A stretch of DNA of 6,045 nt from Clostridia bacterium (GTDB taxonomy: Bacteria > Bacillota > Clostridia > Oscillospirales > Acutalibacteraceae). The notes under the pieces are model-generated. The model ran no database searches and was not told where the DNA came from. It saw only the letters and a program-made list of their open reading frames with translations. Numbering within the stretch: position 1 is the stretch's first letter; each line of letters begins with the position of its first letter. Shown one piece after another: positions 1 through 6,045 of this stretch. The stretch spans positions 1-6,045 of the forward strand of contig CAAGHB010000079.1 of the NCBI GenBank assembly GCA_900769535.1, read 5' to 3'. Position numbers and translations under genes: made by a program.

Positions 1-84
1 CGAGCCAAGCACCGACTGCTCCGCCTCCGCGCTGAACGGCACCGTATTGCCGCTTAATAAATCAAAATTACGATTATCAGACAT
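1..84 (-). CDS. dnaB: Replicative DNA helicase DnaB, N-terminal fragment (runs off left edge)
   Basis: Only the first 28 codons are in the window, starting at an ATG on the minus strand at 84. The peptide begins MSDNRNFDLL and ends PFSAEAEQSVLGS. The P-x-S-x-EAEQSVLG pattern is the hallmark opening of the DnaB N-terminal domain, in the helicase that unwinds DNA ahead of the replisome. An AGAGG ribosome binding site lies 7 bases upstream of the ATG. Position directly after rplI matches the gdpP-rplI-dnaB order known from Firmicutes (the gene is called dnaC in Bacillus subtilis). The 45-base gap to rplI shows no terminator or clear promoter, so it is probably co-transcribed with the genes upstream. 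The helicase domain, with its Walker motifs, lies outside the window, so integrity cannot be judged. Confidence 0.9.
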   Translation of the reverse strand, partial: MSDNRNFDLLSGNTVPFSAEAEQSVLGS

Positions 85-129
85 AATTAAACCTCTGAAA
101 TAATTTATTTATCCTCAAGGATGGGTATT

Positions 130-573
130 TTATGCTACAACTACGCTTACGGTAATGCTTGCCACAATGCCGTTATAAAGCTTTACGTCGGCTGAATATT
201 CTCCTGCCGCCTTTATGTCGTTTACCGAAATTTTTCTCTTATCAACGTCAACGGCAAACTGCTTCTTTATCTCATCGGCGATTTCCTTTGATGTAATTGC
301 GCCGTAGAGCTTTCCGGAAGCTCCTGCCTTTGCCTTTATTGCTACGGTTTTTCCGTTTATTTTATCGCAAATTTCCTGAGCCGCTTTTTTCTCCTCGGAA
401 ATGTGGAATGCCTTTGACTCCTCGCGATTTTTAAGCTCGGTCATTGCCTGGGCATCCGCGTTTATTGCTAAATTTCGGGGAAAAAGAAAGTTTCGGGCAT
501 AGCCGTCGGATACGGTTACCATTTCGCCCTTTTTACCCTTTCCTTTTACATCCGCTGTAAGTATAACCTTCAT
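130..573 (-). CDS. rplI: 50S ribosomal protein bL9
   Basis: A 147-residue protein, the usual length for bL9, which binds 23S rRNA near the base of the L1 stalk and helps restrain the ribosome during translation. The N-terminal rRNA-binding domain (about residues 1-50) starts MKVILTADVKGKGKKG and contains the family signature V-x-x-GYARNFLFP at about 21-32. A Lys/Glu-rich connecting helix follows (about 48-75), then the C-terminal domain (about 78-147) with the conserved GKLYGAITSKEIA block at 87-99. The signature glycine after FPR is replaced by asparagine (FPRNLA), which I take as ordinary variation. The start is well supported by AAGGAG 8 bases upstream of the ATG. It sits 20 bases after gdpP and 45 bases before dnaB, the usual Firmicute arrangement and consistent with one transcript. 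Confidence 0.97.
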   Translation of the reverse strand: MKVILTADVKGKGKKGEMVTVSDGYARNFLFPRNLAINADAQAMTELKNREESKAFHISEEKKAAQEICDKINGKTVAIKAKAGASGKLYGAITSKEIADEIKKQFAVDVDKRKISVNDIKAAGEYSADVKLYNGIVASITVSVVVA

Positions 574-593
574 GATTTTTTCTCCTTGAAACT

Positions 594-2534
594 TTATTTT
601 TGTTCCTGACGGTATTTATCTATCGCCGCCGCAAGCTGCCTTACGGCATCGTCCATGTCGCAATCGGAAAGCTGGGCTGCCGCCATTGTTAAATGTCCTC
701 CGCCGCCAAGCGTTTCCATTATAAGCTGAACGTTTATTGCACCTAATGAACGGGCAGAAACGTTAATTACGTCGCCCGAATGGAACAATACAAACGATGC
801 GTGAACACCGTTTATTCCGAGCATTTCATCTGCCGCCTGCGACGCCGCTATGCGAACGTCCTTGTCGGTTGATGACGTTCTCGAAATTGCACAGTCGCCG
901 TAAACGTGAGCGTCGGCGATAATTGCGGCGCGTTCCTTATACACGTTAAATCCGCTTTTGAAAAAGCCCTTTACCGTTACGGTTGAGGCGCCGCAATTTC
1001 TAAGAAATGCTGCCGCTTCAAAGGTTCGTGACCCTGCGTGAAGGACAAAATTGCGCGTATCGAGCATTATTCCCGAAAGAAGCGCCTCCGACTCGACCTT
1101 GCCGATTCGTGGCTGAATATACTGAACAAGCTCGGTTACAAGCTCGCAAGCACTCGATGCATAAGGGTCGTGATAGAATATAACCGCATTATCAATGTAA
1201 TCAACCGTCTTTCGATGATGGTCGATTATTACCGTTACGGAACAGGCATCATATAACTCGGGGCAATCAAGAAAACTGCGCCTATGCGTATCGCAGATGA
1301 TAAGCATGGTCTTGTTTGTTACCGAGTCAAGTGCCTCCTCGGGTGAAATTACGCAACCCTCGTCTCCGTTTTCTTCGATATAGTCGATAAGCTGAGTGCA
1401 AAGAGCGGTTTCGCGGTTGACTACCACCCTTGCCTCCTTACCCATAGCGGTAATTGCGCTATACATTCCGTAGCAGGAGCCAAAGCTGTCCAAATCGGCA
1501 AATCGGTGGCCGACCAAAAGAACTCGGTCGGTATCGGCGATAAGCTCCTTTAACGCCGAGGCAACAATTCGCGTACGTACCCTCGTTCTCTTTGACGAGG
1601 TAGAGGATGCGCCGCCGAAAAATTCATAATCGTCATCCGTTTTTACTGCCGCCTGGTCACCGCCGCGTCCAAGCGCCATATCAAGCGCCTGACGTGCTAT
1701 GTCCTCGCATTCGAGTACGCTTTCGCTTCCGTGACCTACGCCGATAGAAAGGGTTGCATATCCCCTTTCGCCAAAATCAATCGACCGAACCTCTTTTAAA
1801 ATGTCGAACCTTTCGCCGATTGCTAACGAAAGAAAATATTCATCGGTAACGAGAAGATAGCTGTCGGTTGAAAGCTTATAGTACATACAGTCAAGCTTTG
1901 CGGCATAGTCCTCGATTTTTTTACTTATCGCAGAAACTATCTCCGCCTTTTCGCTGTCTCGTGCGCCGCGTTGAAGCTCCTCCAAATTATCAATAGTAAC
2001 AAGCATTACAACCGGCAAATTATCGTTATACCGTTTTACGAGATTTTCGTATTCGGTCATATCGACAAAATAGAGTATCATTCCGCCGTCATTCGCCTTT
2101 GAGCCGTAAACGCGGTAAAACGAACCCGAAAGCTCGATATCGGCAAATCCGCCCTTTACGCATTTTAGCTGGTCGGGGGTGATGACAACATCACAGCCGC
2201 AGCCGTAAATATCCCTGCCCTGTGAAATATCATTTCTAAACGCGGAATTGTACCAAATTATCTCGTCGTCCTTTACTACGAGGACAGGCATACGAAGCCG
2301 TTCCATCAGCTTCGACCTGCTGCCCGTTTGCCTTTCGACCGATTCGATAAACTGTCTCAAATGATTCTGACGGTTAAGGTAAACCAAAAAGAATGCAACA
2401 GCTGCACCAACGGCAAAAACTATTCCGAGAATAGCAACCGTCTTACTGTATATGCCGACAAAAAGCGACATAATCAGCATTAACACGGTCAATGCCGCTA
2501 CCGTTATAAAAAATGTTTGTTTGAGCTTTTTCAT
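594..2534 (-). CDS. gdpP: Cyclic-di-AMP phosphodiesterase GdpP (YybT family; PAS-like, degenerate GGDEF, DHH/DHHA1)
   Basis: A 646-residue membrane protein with the full GdpP/YybT architecture and a typical length for the family. By family knowledge it hydrolyses c-di-AMP to pApA at the inner face of the membrane, affecting potassium/osmotic balance, wall stress and beta-lactam tolerance. Visible parts: two membrane helices (about 7-29 and 33-52); a PAS-like domain (about 80-160); a degenerate GGDEF domain (about 170-305) with STDSY at 222-226 where GGDEF would be; and a DHH/DHHA1 phosphodiesterase (about 320-646). The expected DHH metal ligands are present: H343 and D347-x-D349 in GHRFADLDSFG, D415 in ICDTHR, D438-H439-H440, and D492 in LDTRNF. 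The DHHA1 motif GGGGH is at 610-614. It therefore looks catalytically intact. No other ATG, GTG or TTG start lies in frame just upstream. The best ribosome binding site, GGGAGG, is 13 bases from the ATG, rather far, with a second AAAAGGG only 2 bases away, so translation may be moderate. It follows RNase J by 69 bases and precedes rplI by 20. Confidence 0.95.
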   Translation of the reverse strand: MKKLKQTFFITVAALTVLMLIMSLFVGIYSKTVAILGIVFAVGAAVAFFLVYLNRQNHLRQFIESVERQTGSRSKLMERLRMPVLVVKDDEIIWYNSAFRNDISQGRDIYGCGCDVVITPDQLKCVKGGFADIELSGSFYRVYGSKANDGGMILYFVDMTEYENLVKRYNDNLPVVMLVTIDNLEELQRGARDSEKAEIVSAISKKIEDYAAKLDCMYYKLSTDSYLLVTDEYFLSLAIGERFDILKEVRSIDFGERGYATLSIGVGHGSESVLECEDIARQALDMALGRGGDQAAVKTDDDYEFFGGASSTSSKRTRVRTRIVASALKELIADTDRVLLVGHRFADLDSFGSCYGMYSAITAMGKEARVVVNRETALCTQLIDYIEENGDEGCVISPEEALDSVTNKTMLIICDTHRRSFLDCPELYDACSVTVIIDHHRKTVDYIDNAVIFYHDPYASSACELVTELVQYIQPRIGKVESEALLSGIMLDTRNFVLHAGSRTFEAAAFLRNCGASTVTVKGFFKSGFNVYKERAAIIADAHVYGDCAISRTSSTDKDVRIAASQAADEMLGINGVHASFVLFHSGDVINVSARSLGAINVQLIMETLGGGGHLTMAAAQLSDCDMDDAVRQLAAAIDKYRQEQK

Positions 2535-2603
2535 ATCCCTTTTGCCGCCTCCCTTTTTATGTCTATATTGGGCTGAATTTGAATTCGGCCGATTTTTTAT
2601 AAA

Positions 2604-4550
2604 TTAAATCTCCATTATGATTGGCAAAATCATAGGTGAACGCTTTGTCTTTTCGTACAAATAATGGGAAAGCTCGTCTCTCACCTTTTGCTTTATCGTG
2701 GGCCAATCCCTTCCCTGATAGGAATCAAGAACATTGCATACAACCCTTCTCGACTCGTCGATGAGCTGCTCGGATTCGCGAACGTATACAAATCCGCGTG
2801 TTACTATATCGGGACCTGCAAGAATTTCGCCCGTAACGCTGTCGGTTGTCATTACTACGACGATGAGTCCGTCCTCGGCAAGATGCTTTCTGTCCTTTAA
2901 TACGATATTGCCTACGTCTCCTACTCCGTAGCCGTCAACAAGCATTCTTCCCGACGGTACCGAGCCGATAATCTTTACCCCTTTTTCGCTTACCTCAACG
3001 ACGTTGCCGATTTGGGCGATGACGATATTCTTTTTATCAATTCCCATCGACTGTGCGATTTTTGCATTCTTTACAAGATGCTTGTACTCGCCGTGAAGGG
3101 GCATATAATACCGCGGCTTCGTGAGGGTTTGAATAAGCTTTATTTCCTCGGCGCAGGCGTGGCCGGAAACGTGAACGTCATACATTCTTTCGTATATAAC
3201 CTCGGCTCCCTGCTTCATAAGCTCGTTTACTACCCTCGAAACCGTTTTTTCGTTTCCGGGGATTGGGGTTGCCGAAATTATGATGAGGTCGCTCGGTCCG
3301 ATATCAACGTTTCTGTGGTCGGAAAACGCCATTCGGTGAAGGGCTGACATCGGTTCACCCTGAGAGCCGGTTGTGATTATTACAATTTCGTCAGGACGAT
3401 ACTTTCGTATCATATCGATGCTGATTAATACGCCGTCGGGAACATTGAGATAGCCAAGCTCACTTGCAACCGATACTACGTTTATCATGCTTCTGCCGAT
3501 TACGGCAACCTTTCGCTTGCATCTTACCGCCTCGTCAATAATCTGCTGAATTCGGTGGATATTAGACGAAAATGTTGCTACGATGATACGCTTGTTATGC
3601 GCCTGGGCAAAGAGGTTCTCGAAGGTGCCGCCGACAACCCTTTCGCTCGGGGTGAAGCCGGGACGTTCAGCGTTTGTCGAATCGACGAGAAGCATTGTTA
3701 CTCCCTGCTTTCCGAGTTCGCCAAGACGCGCAAGATTCATAACCTCGCCGTCGATTGGTGTAGAATCAATCTTAAAATCTCCCGTGTGAACATATACTCC
3801 TCCCGGACAGCTTATCGCAAAGCCGACAGCATCGGGAATTGAATGATTAACGTGGATAAACTCGACGTCGAAGCAACCCGCTTTTATGCGGTCGGAGGGA
3901 CTGCATACTCGAAGGTCGCCTTTTAGCCCGTGCTCCTTTAACTTGCCCTCAACGAGACCGAGTGTAAGCCGTGTACCGTATATGGGTAGAGAAACCTCTT
4001 TTAAAAGATAAGGGATTGCGCCGATATGGTCCTCGTGTCCGTGGGTAATAAAGAGTCCCTTTACTCTATCGATATTCTTGACAATATAGCTGAAATCGGG
4101 GATTACGATGTCGATTCCCGGCAGGTCATCATCGGGAAAGGCCATTCCGCAATCGACGATTATTATATCCTCACCGCATTCGTAAAGGGTGATATTCTTT
4201 CCGATTTCTTCAAGTCCGCCGAGAGAAATAATGCGTACGGGCTGGGTAATCTTATTCTTCGTCTTCTTTGAGCCGCCCGACTTTTTAGCCGTCTTGTTTT
4301 TTGTTTCGCTCTTATTGGAGGAAGCTTTTTGCGGCTTGCTCTTGTCCGATTTTTTCGTTTGTTTCTTTTTTGTTTTTTGGTTTTGCTCCGTTTTTTCGGG
4401 GCTGATTTTTCCGTAAAGTTCGATAGAATTGACCTCATCTACCGCTTTTTTAAGTTCGTTCTTTGTCTTTTGTCTGTTTTTTTGTGTTTGATTTTTATTT
4501 GTGCCGTTTGAATTTCGGCTGCGCTTTACTTCCTTGTTCTGTTGCGCCAT
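2604..4550 (-). CDS. rnj: Ribonuclease J (metallo-beta-lactamase/beta-CASP RNase) with long basic N-terminal tail
   Basis: A 648-residue RNase J, a 5'-3' exo- and endoribonuclease central to mRNA decay and rRNA maturation in Firmicutes. Residues 1 to about 103 are a low-complexity tail rich in Lys, Asn, Gln, Ser and Thr. The catalytic part then begins with PVRIISLGGLEEIGKN (104-119). Metal-binding motifs are complete: HGHEDH at 170-175, H236, D258 in HTGDFK, and H486 in MPLHGEY. Beta-CASP features include DSTNAERPG from D290, ATFSSNIHR around 325-333, ATPIPGNE at 427-434 and HVSGH at 460-464. The C-terminal domain (about 555-648) is present. The frame stays open 28 codons upstream to a GTG at 4634, but that GTG has no ribosome binding site, whereas the ATG at 4550 has AAGGAG 6 bases upstream, so I chose 4550. 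Typical RNase J has only about 10 residues before the GGLxEIGKN motif, so the tail is an addition of about 95 residues. First gene of the probable operon. Whether it is closer to J1 or J2 cannot be told here. Confidence 0.95.
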   Translation of the reverse strand: MAQQNKEVKRSRNSNGTNKNQTQKNRQKTKNELKKAVDEVNSIELYGKISPEKTEQNQKTKKKQTKKSDKSKPQKASSNKSETKNKTAKKSGGSKKTKNKITQPVRIISLGGLEEIGKNITLYECGEDIIIVDCGMAFPDDDLPGIDIVIPDFSYIVKNIDRVKGLFITHGHEDHIGAIPYLLKEVSLPIYGTRLTLGLVEGKLKEHGLKGDLRVCSPSDRIKAGCFDVEFIHVNHSIPDAVGFAISCPGGVYVHTGDFKIDSTPIDGEVMNLARLGELGKQGVTMLLVDSTNAERPGFTPSERVVGGTFENLFAQAHNKRIIVATFSSNIHRIQQIIDEAVRCKRKVAVIGRSMINVVSVASELGYLNVPDGVLISIDMIRKYRPDEIVIITTGSQGEPMSALHRMAFSDHRNVDIGPSDLIIISATPIPGNEKTVSRVVNELMKQGAEVIYERMYDVHVSGHACAEEIKLIQTLTKPRYYMPLHGEYKHLVKNAKIAQSMGIDKKNIVIAQIGNVVEVSEKGVKIIGSVPSGRMLVDGYGVGDVGNIVLKDRKHLAEDGLIVVVMTTDSVTGEILAGPDIVTRGFVYVRESEQLIDESRRVVCNVLDSYQGRDWPTIKQKVRDELSHYLYEKTKRSPMILPIIMEI

Positions 4551-4719
4551 ATAATTCTCCTTTTCTGTCGCTGTGCCGACCGATTTATAATATGCACAGT
4601 CAATACATTGGTATGTACAGGGCTGCTTCTTCACCCATATTATTCATAAAACAATTTTTCCGTTTCATCATCTACCGAGCAGTTTTTTGCCGCGAAAGGC
4701 GCTACTGCCCCTAGTTTGA
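4551..4719 (-). other. Predicted 5' leader of the RNase J operon mRNA
   Basis: If the promoter at 4726-4754 is used, transcription starts near 4719 and the untranslated leader is about 169 nt, long for a housekeeping gene. Visible by eye: a possible stem-loop near the 5' end (GCAGU at 4708-4704 pairing with ACUGC at 4683-4679, and an inner GCC/GGC at 4700-4698 and 4691-4689); a small stem UACAU/AUGUA separated by ACCA around 4617-4604; and a 6-bp stem CUGUGC (4599-4594) with GCACAG (4576-4571) just upstream of the ribosome binding site. A 23-codon open frame runs from ATG ATG at 4671-4666 to TGA at 4602-4600, but it has no good ribosome binding site. I recognise no known riboswitch. The stems are short and unsupported by covariation, so a regulatory role is conjecture. 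Confidence 0.4.
4557..4562 (-). promoter_or_regulatory. Ribosome binding site that fixes the RNase J start at 4550
   Basis: AAGGAG on the minus strand lies 6 bases before the ATG at 4550-4548. This is a near-ideal Shine-Dalgarno sequence and spacing. The alternative upstream GTG at 4634 has nothing comparable, so this site decides the start of the gene. Confidence 0.85.
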
Positions 4720-4725
4720 TATTAT

Positions 4726-4754
4726 ATTGTACTCTATATATAAACTAATGTCAA
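4726..4754 (-). promoter_or_regulatory. SigA-type promoter for the RNase J operon
   Basis: On the minus strand TTGACA (4754-4749) is followed by a 17-base AT-rich spacer and TACAAT (4731-4726). This is a perfect -35 with optimal spacing and a -10 matching five of six consensus positions. It predicts a start near 4719. It is the only strong promoter I see for the minus-strand genes and probably drives RNase J, gdpP, rplI and dnaB together. Confidence 0.8.
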
Positions 4755-4858
4755 GAAAACCACCCCTATTTTTAACAAAATTATCCGCCCTCGTTTATTA
4801 TGGCTTGTTAAATTCAGTTTTAATCAGCAGTTGCGCTTTTATAGGGCAACACTCGCTA
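4755..4858. other. Intergenic spacer between two divergent promoters
   Basis: These 104 AT-rich bases separate the RNase J promoter from the ComM-like promoter. No gene is visible. A short inverted repeat, GTTGC (4830-4834) and GCAAC (4846-4850) with 11 bases between, lies 8 bases before the -35 of the rightward promoter and could be an operator or chance. No terminator is seen on either strand. Confidence 0.5.
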
Positions 4859-4887
4859 TTGAAAATCGACGAAAACTGATGTATAAT
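4859..4887 (+). promoter_or_regulatory. SigA-type promoter for the ComM-like gene
   Basis: TTGAAA (4859-4864), a 17-base spacer and a perfect TATAAT (4882-4887) lie 31 bases before the ATG at 4919. The predicted transcript starts near 4894, giving a short leader of about 25 nt that contains the GGAG ribosome binding site at 4907-4910. Confidence 0.8.
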
Positions 4888-4918
4888 AACTTGATTATAT
4901 TTATTTGGAGCTCTGTTT

Positions 4919-6045
4919 ATGGTATCAAAACTTTACAGTATAGGCGTTTTCGGCGTAGAAACCTTTACCGTTGAGGTGGAGGCCGATATTTCGGTCGGAC
5001 TTCCCGGATTCGATATTGTCGGTCTTCCCGACACGGCAGTAAAGGAATCACGCGGCCGAGTTCGTTCATCGGCAAAAAACTGCGGACTCGAATTTCCGGT
5101 TAGCCGAGTAACAGTTAATCTTGCGCCCGCAGACGTGAAAAAAGAGGGCGCAATCTATGACCTTCCCGTGCTGATTGCGATTTTATCTGCGGCAGGTCAG
5201 ATTTCGGCCGACCTTAACCACACCGCCTTCATCGGAGAGCTGAGTCTTACCGGAGAAATCCGTCCCGTACGCGGACTTCTCGCCATGGCAATTCACGCAA
5301 AAAACAGCGGATTTAAGCGCTTTTTTATTCCAAAGGGAAACGCCGCCGAGGCATCTGCCGTAAGCGGAATTGATATCATCCCCGTTTCAAATCTCACCGA
5401 GCTTATGGAGGCGCTTATCGGTACGAGAGAAATCCCTCCCGTAAAGCCCGAGGACTATCCCGATACCTCGTTCGAGGAATATCCCGACTTTGCCGACGTA
5501 AAGGGACAGCACGCCGCAAAATCCGCCATCGAAACGGCGGCAGCCGGCGGTCACAACATACTCCTTATCGGCCCTCCCGGCTCGGGCAAAAGTATGCTTG
5601 CAAAGCGGATACCCTCGATTTTGCCCGAAATGACCTTTGACGAGCAAATCGAAACGACGAAAATTCACTCCATCGCAGGTGTTTTGCCGAGCGGAGTACG
5701 GCTTATTCGAAGCCGTCCCTTTCGTTCGCCGCATCATACAATTTCTCCCGCAGGACTTTCGGGAGGCGGTACAATTCCGCGACCTGGCGAAATTTCACTT
5801 GCCCACGGAGGAGTACTTTTCCTCGACGAATTACCCGAATTTTCGCGCACCTCTCTCGAAGTTTTGCGCCAGCCGCTTGAAGACGGAAAGGTGCACATCA
5901 CACGAGTTGCCGGCTCGCTGAGCTACAACTGCTCCTTTATGCTCGTTGCGGCAATGAATCCCTGCCCCTGCGGATATTACGGTCATCCGACCAAAGACTG
6001 CACCTGCTCACAGAGAGCGGTGTCGGGCTATCTCGGACGAATTTC
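4919..6045 (+). CDS. comM: YifB/ComM family Mg-chelatase-like AAA+ ATPase (3' end beyond window)
   Basis: The frame is open from ATG 4919 to the right edge, 375 complete codons of a family usually about 500-510 residues long. The N-terminal Lon-protease-like/ChlI domain (about 1-165) has the family block SVGLPGFDIVGLPDTAVKES (25-44) and later NLAPADVKKEG (67-77). The AAA+ Mg-chelatase domain begins near 190 (FADVKGQHAAK, about 191-201), with Walker A GPPGSGKS at 218-225, FRSPHHTIS at 268-276 and Walker B VLFLDE at 299-304. Four cysteines (349, 351, 361, 363) in the NPCPCGYYG and DCTC region form the usual zinc-like cluster. ComM in Vibrio is a hexameric helicase promoting branch migration during natural transformation; the role of the Firmicute homologue is less certain. 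GGAG lies 8 bases before the ATG. The C-terminal domain is outside the window. Naming it comM is by family only. Confidence 0.9.
   Translation, partial: MVSKLYSIGVFGVETFTVEVEADISVGLPGFDIVGLPDTAVKESRGRVRSSAKNCGLEFPVSRVTVNLAPADVKKEGAIYDLPVLIAILSAAGQISADLNHTAFIGELSLTGEIRPVRGLLAMAIHAKNSGFKRFFIPKGNAAEASAVSGIDIIPVSNLTELMEALIGTREIPPVKPEDYPDTSFEEYPDFADVKGQHAAKSAIETAAAGGHNILLIGPPGSGKSMLAKRIPSILPEMTFDEQIETTKIHSIAGVLPSGVRLIRSRPFRSPHHTISPAGLSGGGTIPRPGEISLAHGGVLFLDELPEFSRTSLEVLRQPLEDGKVHITRVAGSLSYNCSFMLVAAMNPCPCGYYGHPTKDCTCSQRAVSGYLGRI

Noticed and set aside
2535..2603. Possible terminator or promoter in the 69-base gap between RNase J and gdpP.
   Set aside because: The only inverted repeat is GAATT/AATTC with a 2-base loop and no U-run, and no -35/-10 pair at proper spacing is visible.
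3012..3347. A 111-codon plus-strand frame opposite RNase J.
   Set aside because: Antisense shadow of a strongly conserved coding region, with no recognisable domain or promoter.
4189..4416. A 75-codon plus-strand frame rich in Phe, Leu and Val that looks like a membrane peptide.
   Set aside because: The antisense of lysine-rich codons reads as Phe/Leu, so the hydrophobicity is an artefact of composition.
4163..4438. A 91-codon minus-strand frame overlapping the RNase J tail and encoding an Arg/Lys-rich peptide.
   Set aside because: It is an out-of-frame reading of the A-rich, lysine-coding stretch of RNase J. It has no domain and lies wholly inside a well-supported gene.
4597..4602. TTGACT in the RNase J leader as a second -35 element close to the gene.
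   Set aside because: The nearby TATTAT or TATAAA is only 5-8 bases away, far short of the 16-18 needed.
4815..4878. Inverted copies of CAGTTTT (4815-4821) and AAAACTG (4872-4878) flanking the ComM-like promoter.
   Set aside because: Seven bases about 50 apart in AT-rich DNA are easily expected by chance.
5387..5737. A 116-codon minus-strand frame opposite the ComM-like gene.
   Set aside because: It overlaps the AAA+ Walker A region of a clearly real gene and shows no protein family features.
5637..5921. A 94-codon plus-strand frame inside the ComM-like gene.
   Set aside because: It is an alternate frame across the conserved ATPase motifs and has no independent support.

Overview
This window reads as ordinary housekeeping chromosome from a Clostridia-type Firmicute, possibly a gut Oscillospirales/Ruminococcaceae-like lineage. 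That placement is an inference. It rests on the conserved minus-strand order gdpP-rplI-dnaB, the presence of RNase J, AGGAG-type ribosome binding sites, SigA-like promoters and moderate G+C. I see no mobile elements, CRISPR arrays, tRNA or rRNA genes, or signs of recent transfer.

Layout. Four genes lie on the minus strand, transcribed right to left from a strong promoter at 4726-4754. They are an RNase J ribonuclease (4550-2604), the c-di-AMP phosphodiesterase GdpP (2534-594), ribosomal protein bL9 (573-130) and the first 28 codons of the replicative helicase DnaB (84-1, running off the left edge). The gaps are 69, 20 and 45 bases, with no recognisable terminator, so they probably form one operon. 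To the right, diverging on the plus strand, is a Mg-chelatase-like AAA+ protein of the YifB/ComM family (4919 to beyond the right edge) with its own promoter at 4859-4887.

How the genes fit together. The operon joins mRNA decay (RNase J), second-messenger turnover (GdpP cleaves c-di-AMP to pApA), translation (bL9) and replication (DnaB). The gdpP-rplI-dnaB core is a known Firmicute arrangement; RNase J at its head is the less universal part. The ComM-like gene shares only the divergent control region and need not be functionally linked.

Points worth a second look are modest. RNase J has a lysine-rich, low-complexity N-terminal tail of about 100 residues before its catalytic domain. Its mRNA has a predicted leader of about 169 nt with possible hairpins and a short upstream ORF. 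Its correct start is the ATG at 4550, not the GTG at 4634. GdpP has lost the GGDEF signature and carries three cysteines in its PAS-like region. I found no convincing undescribed system here.
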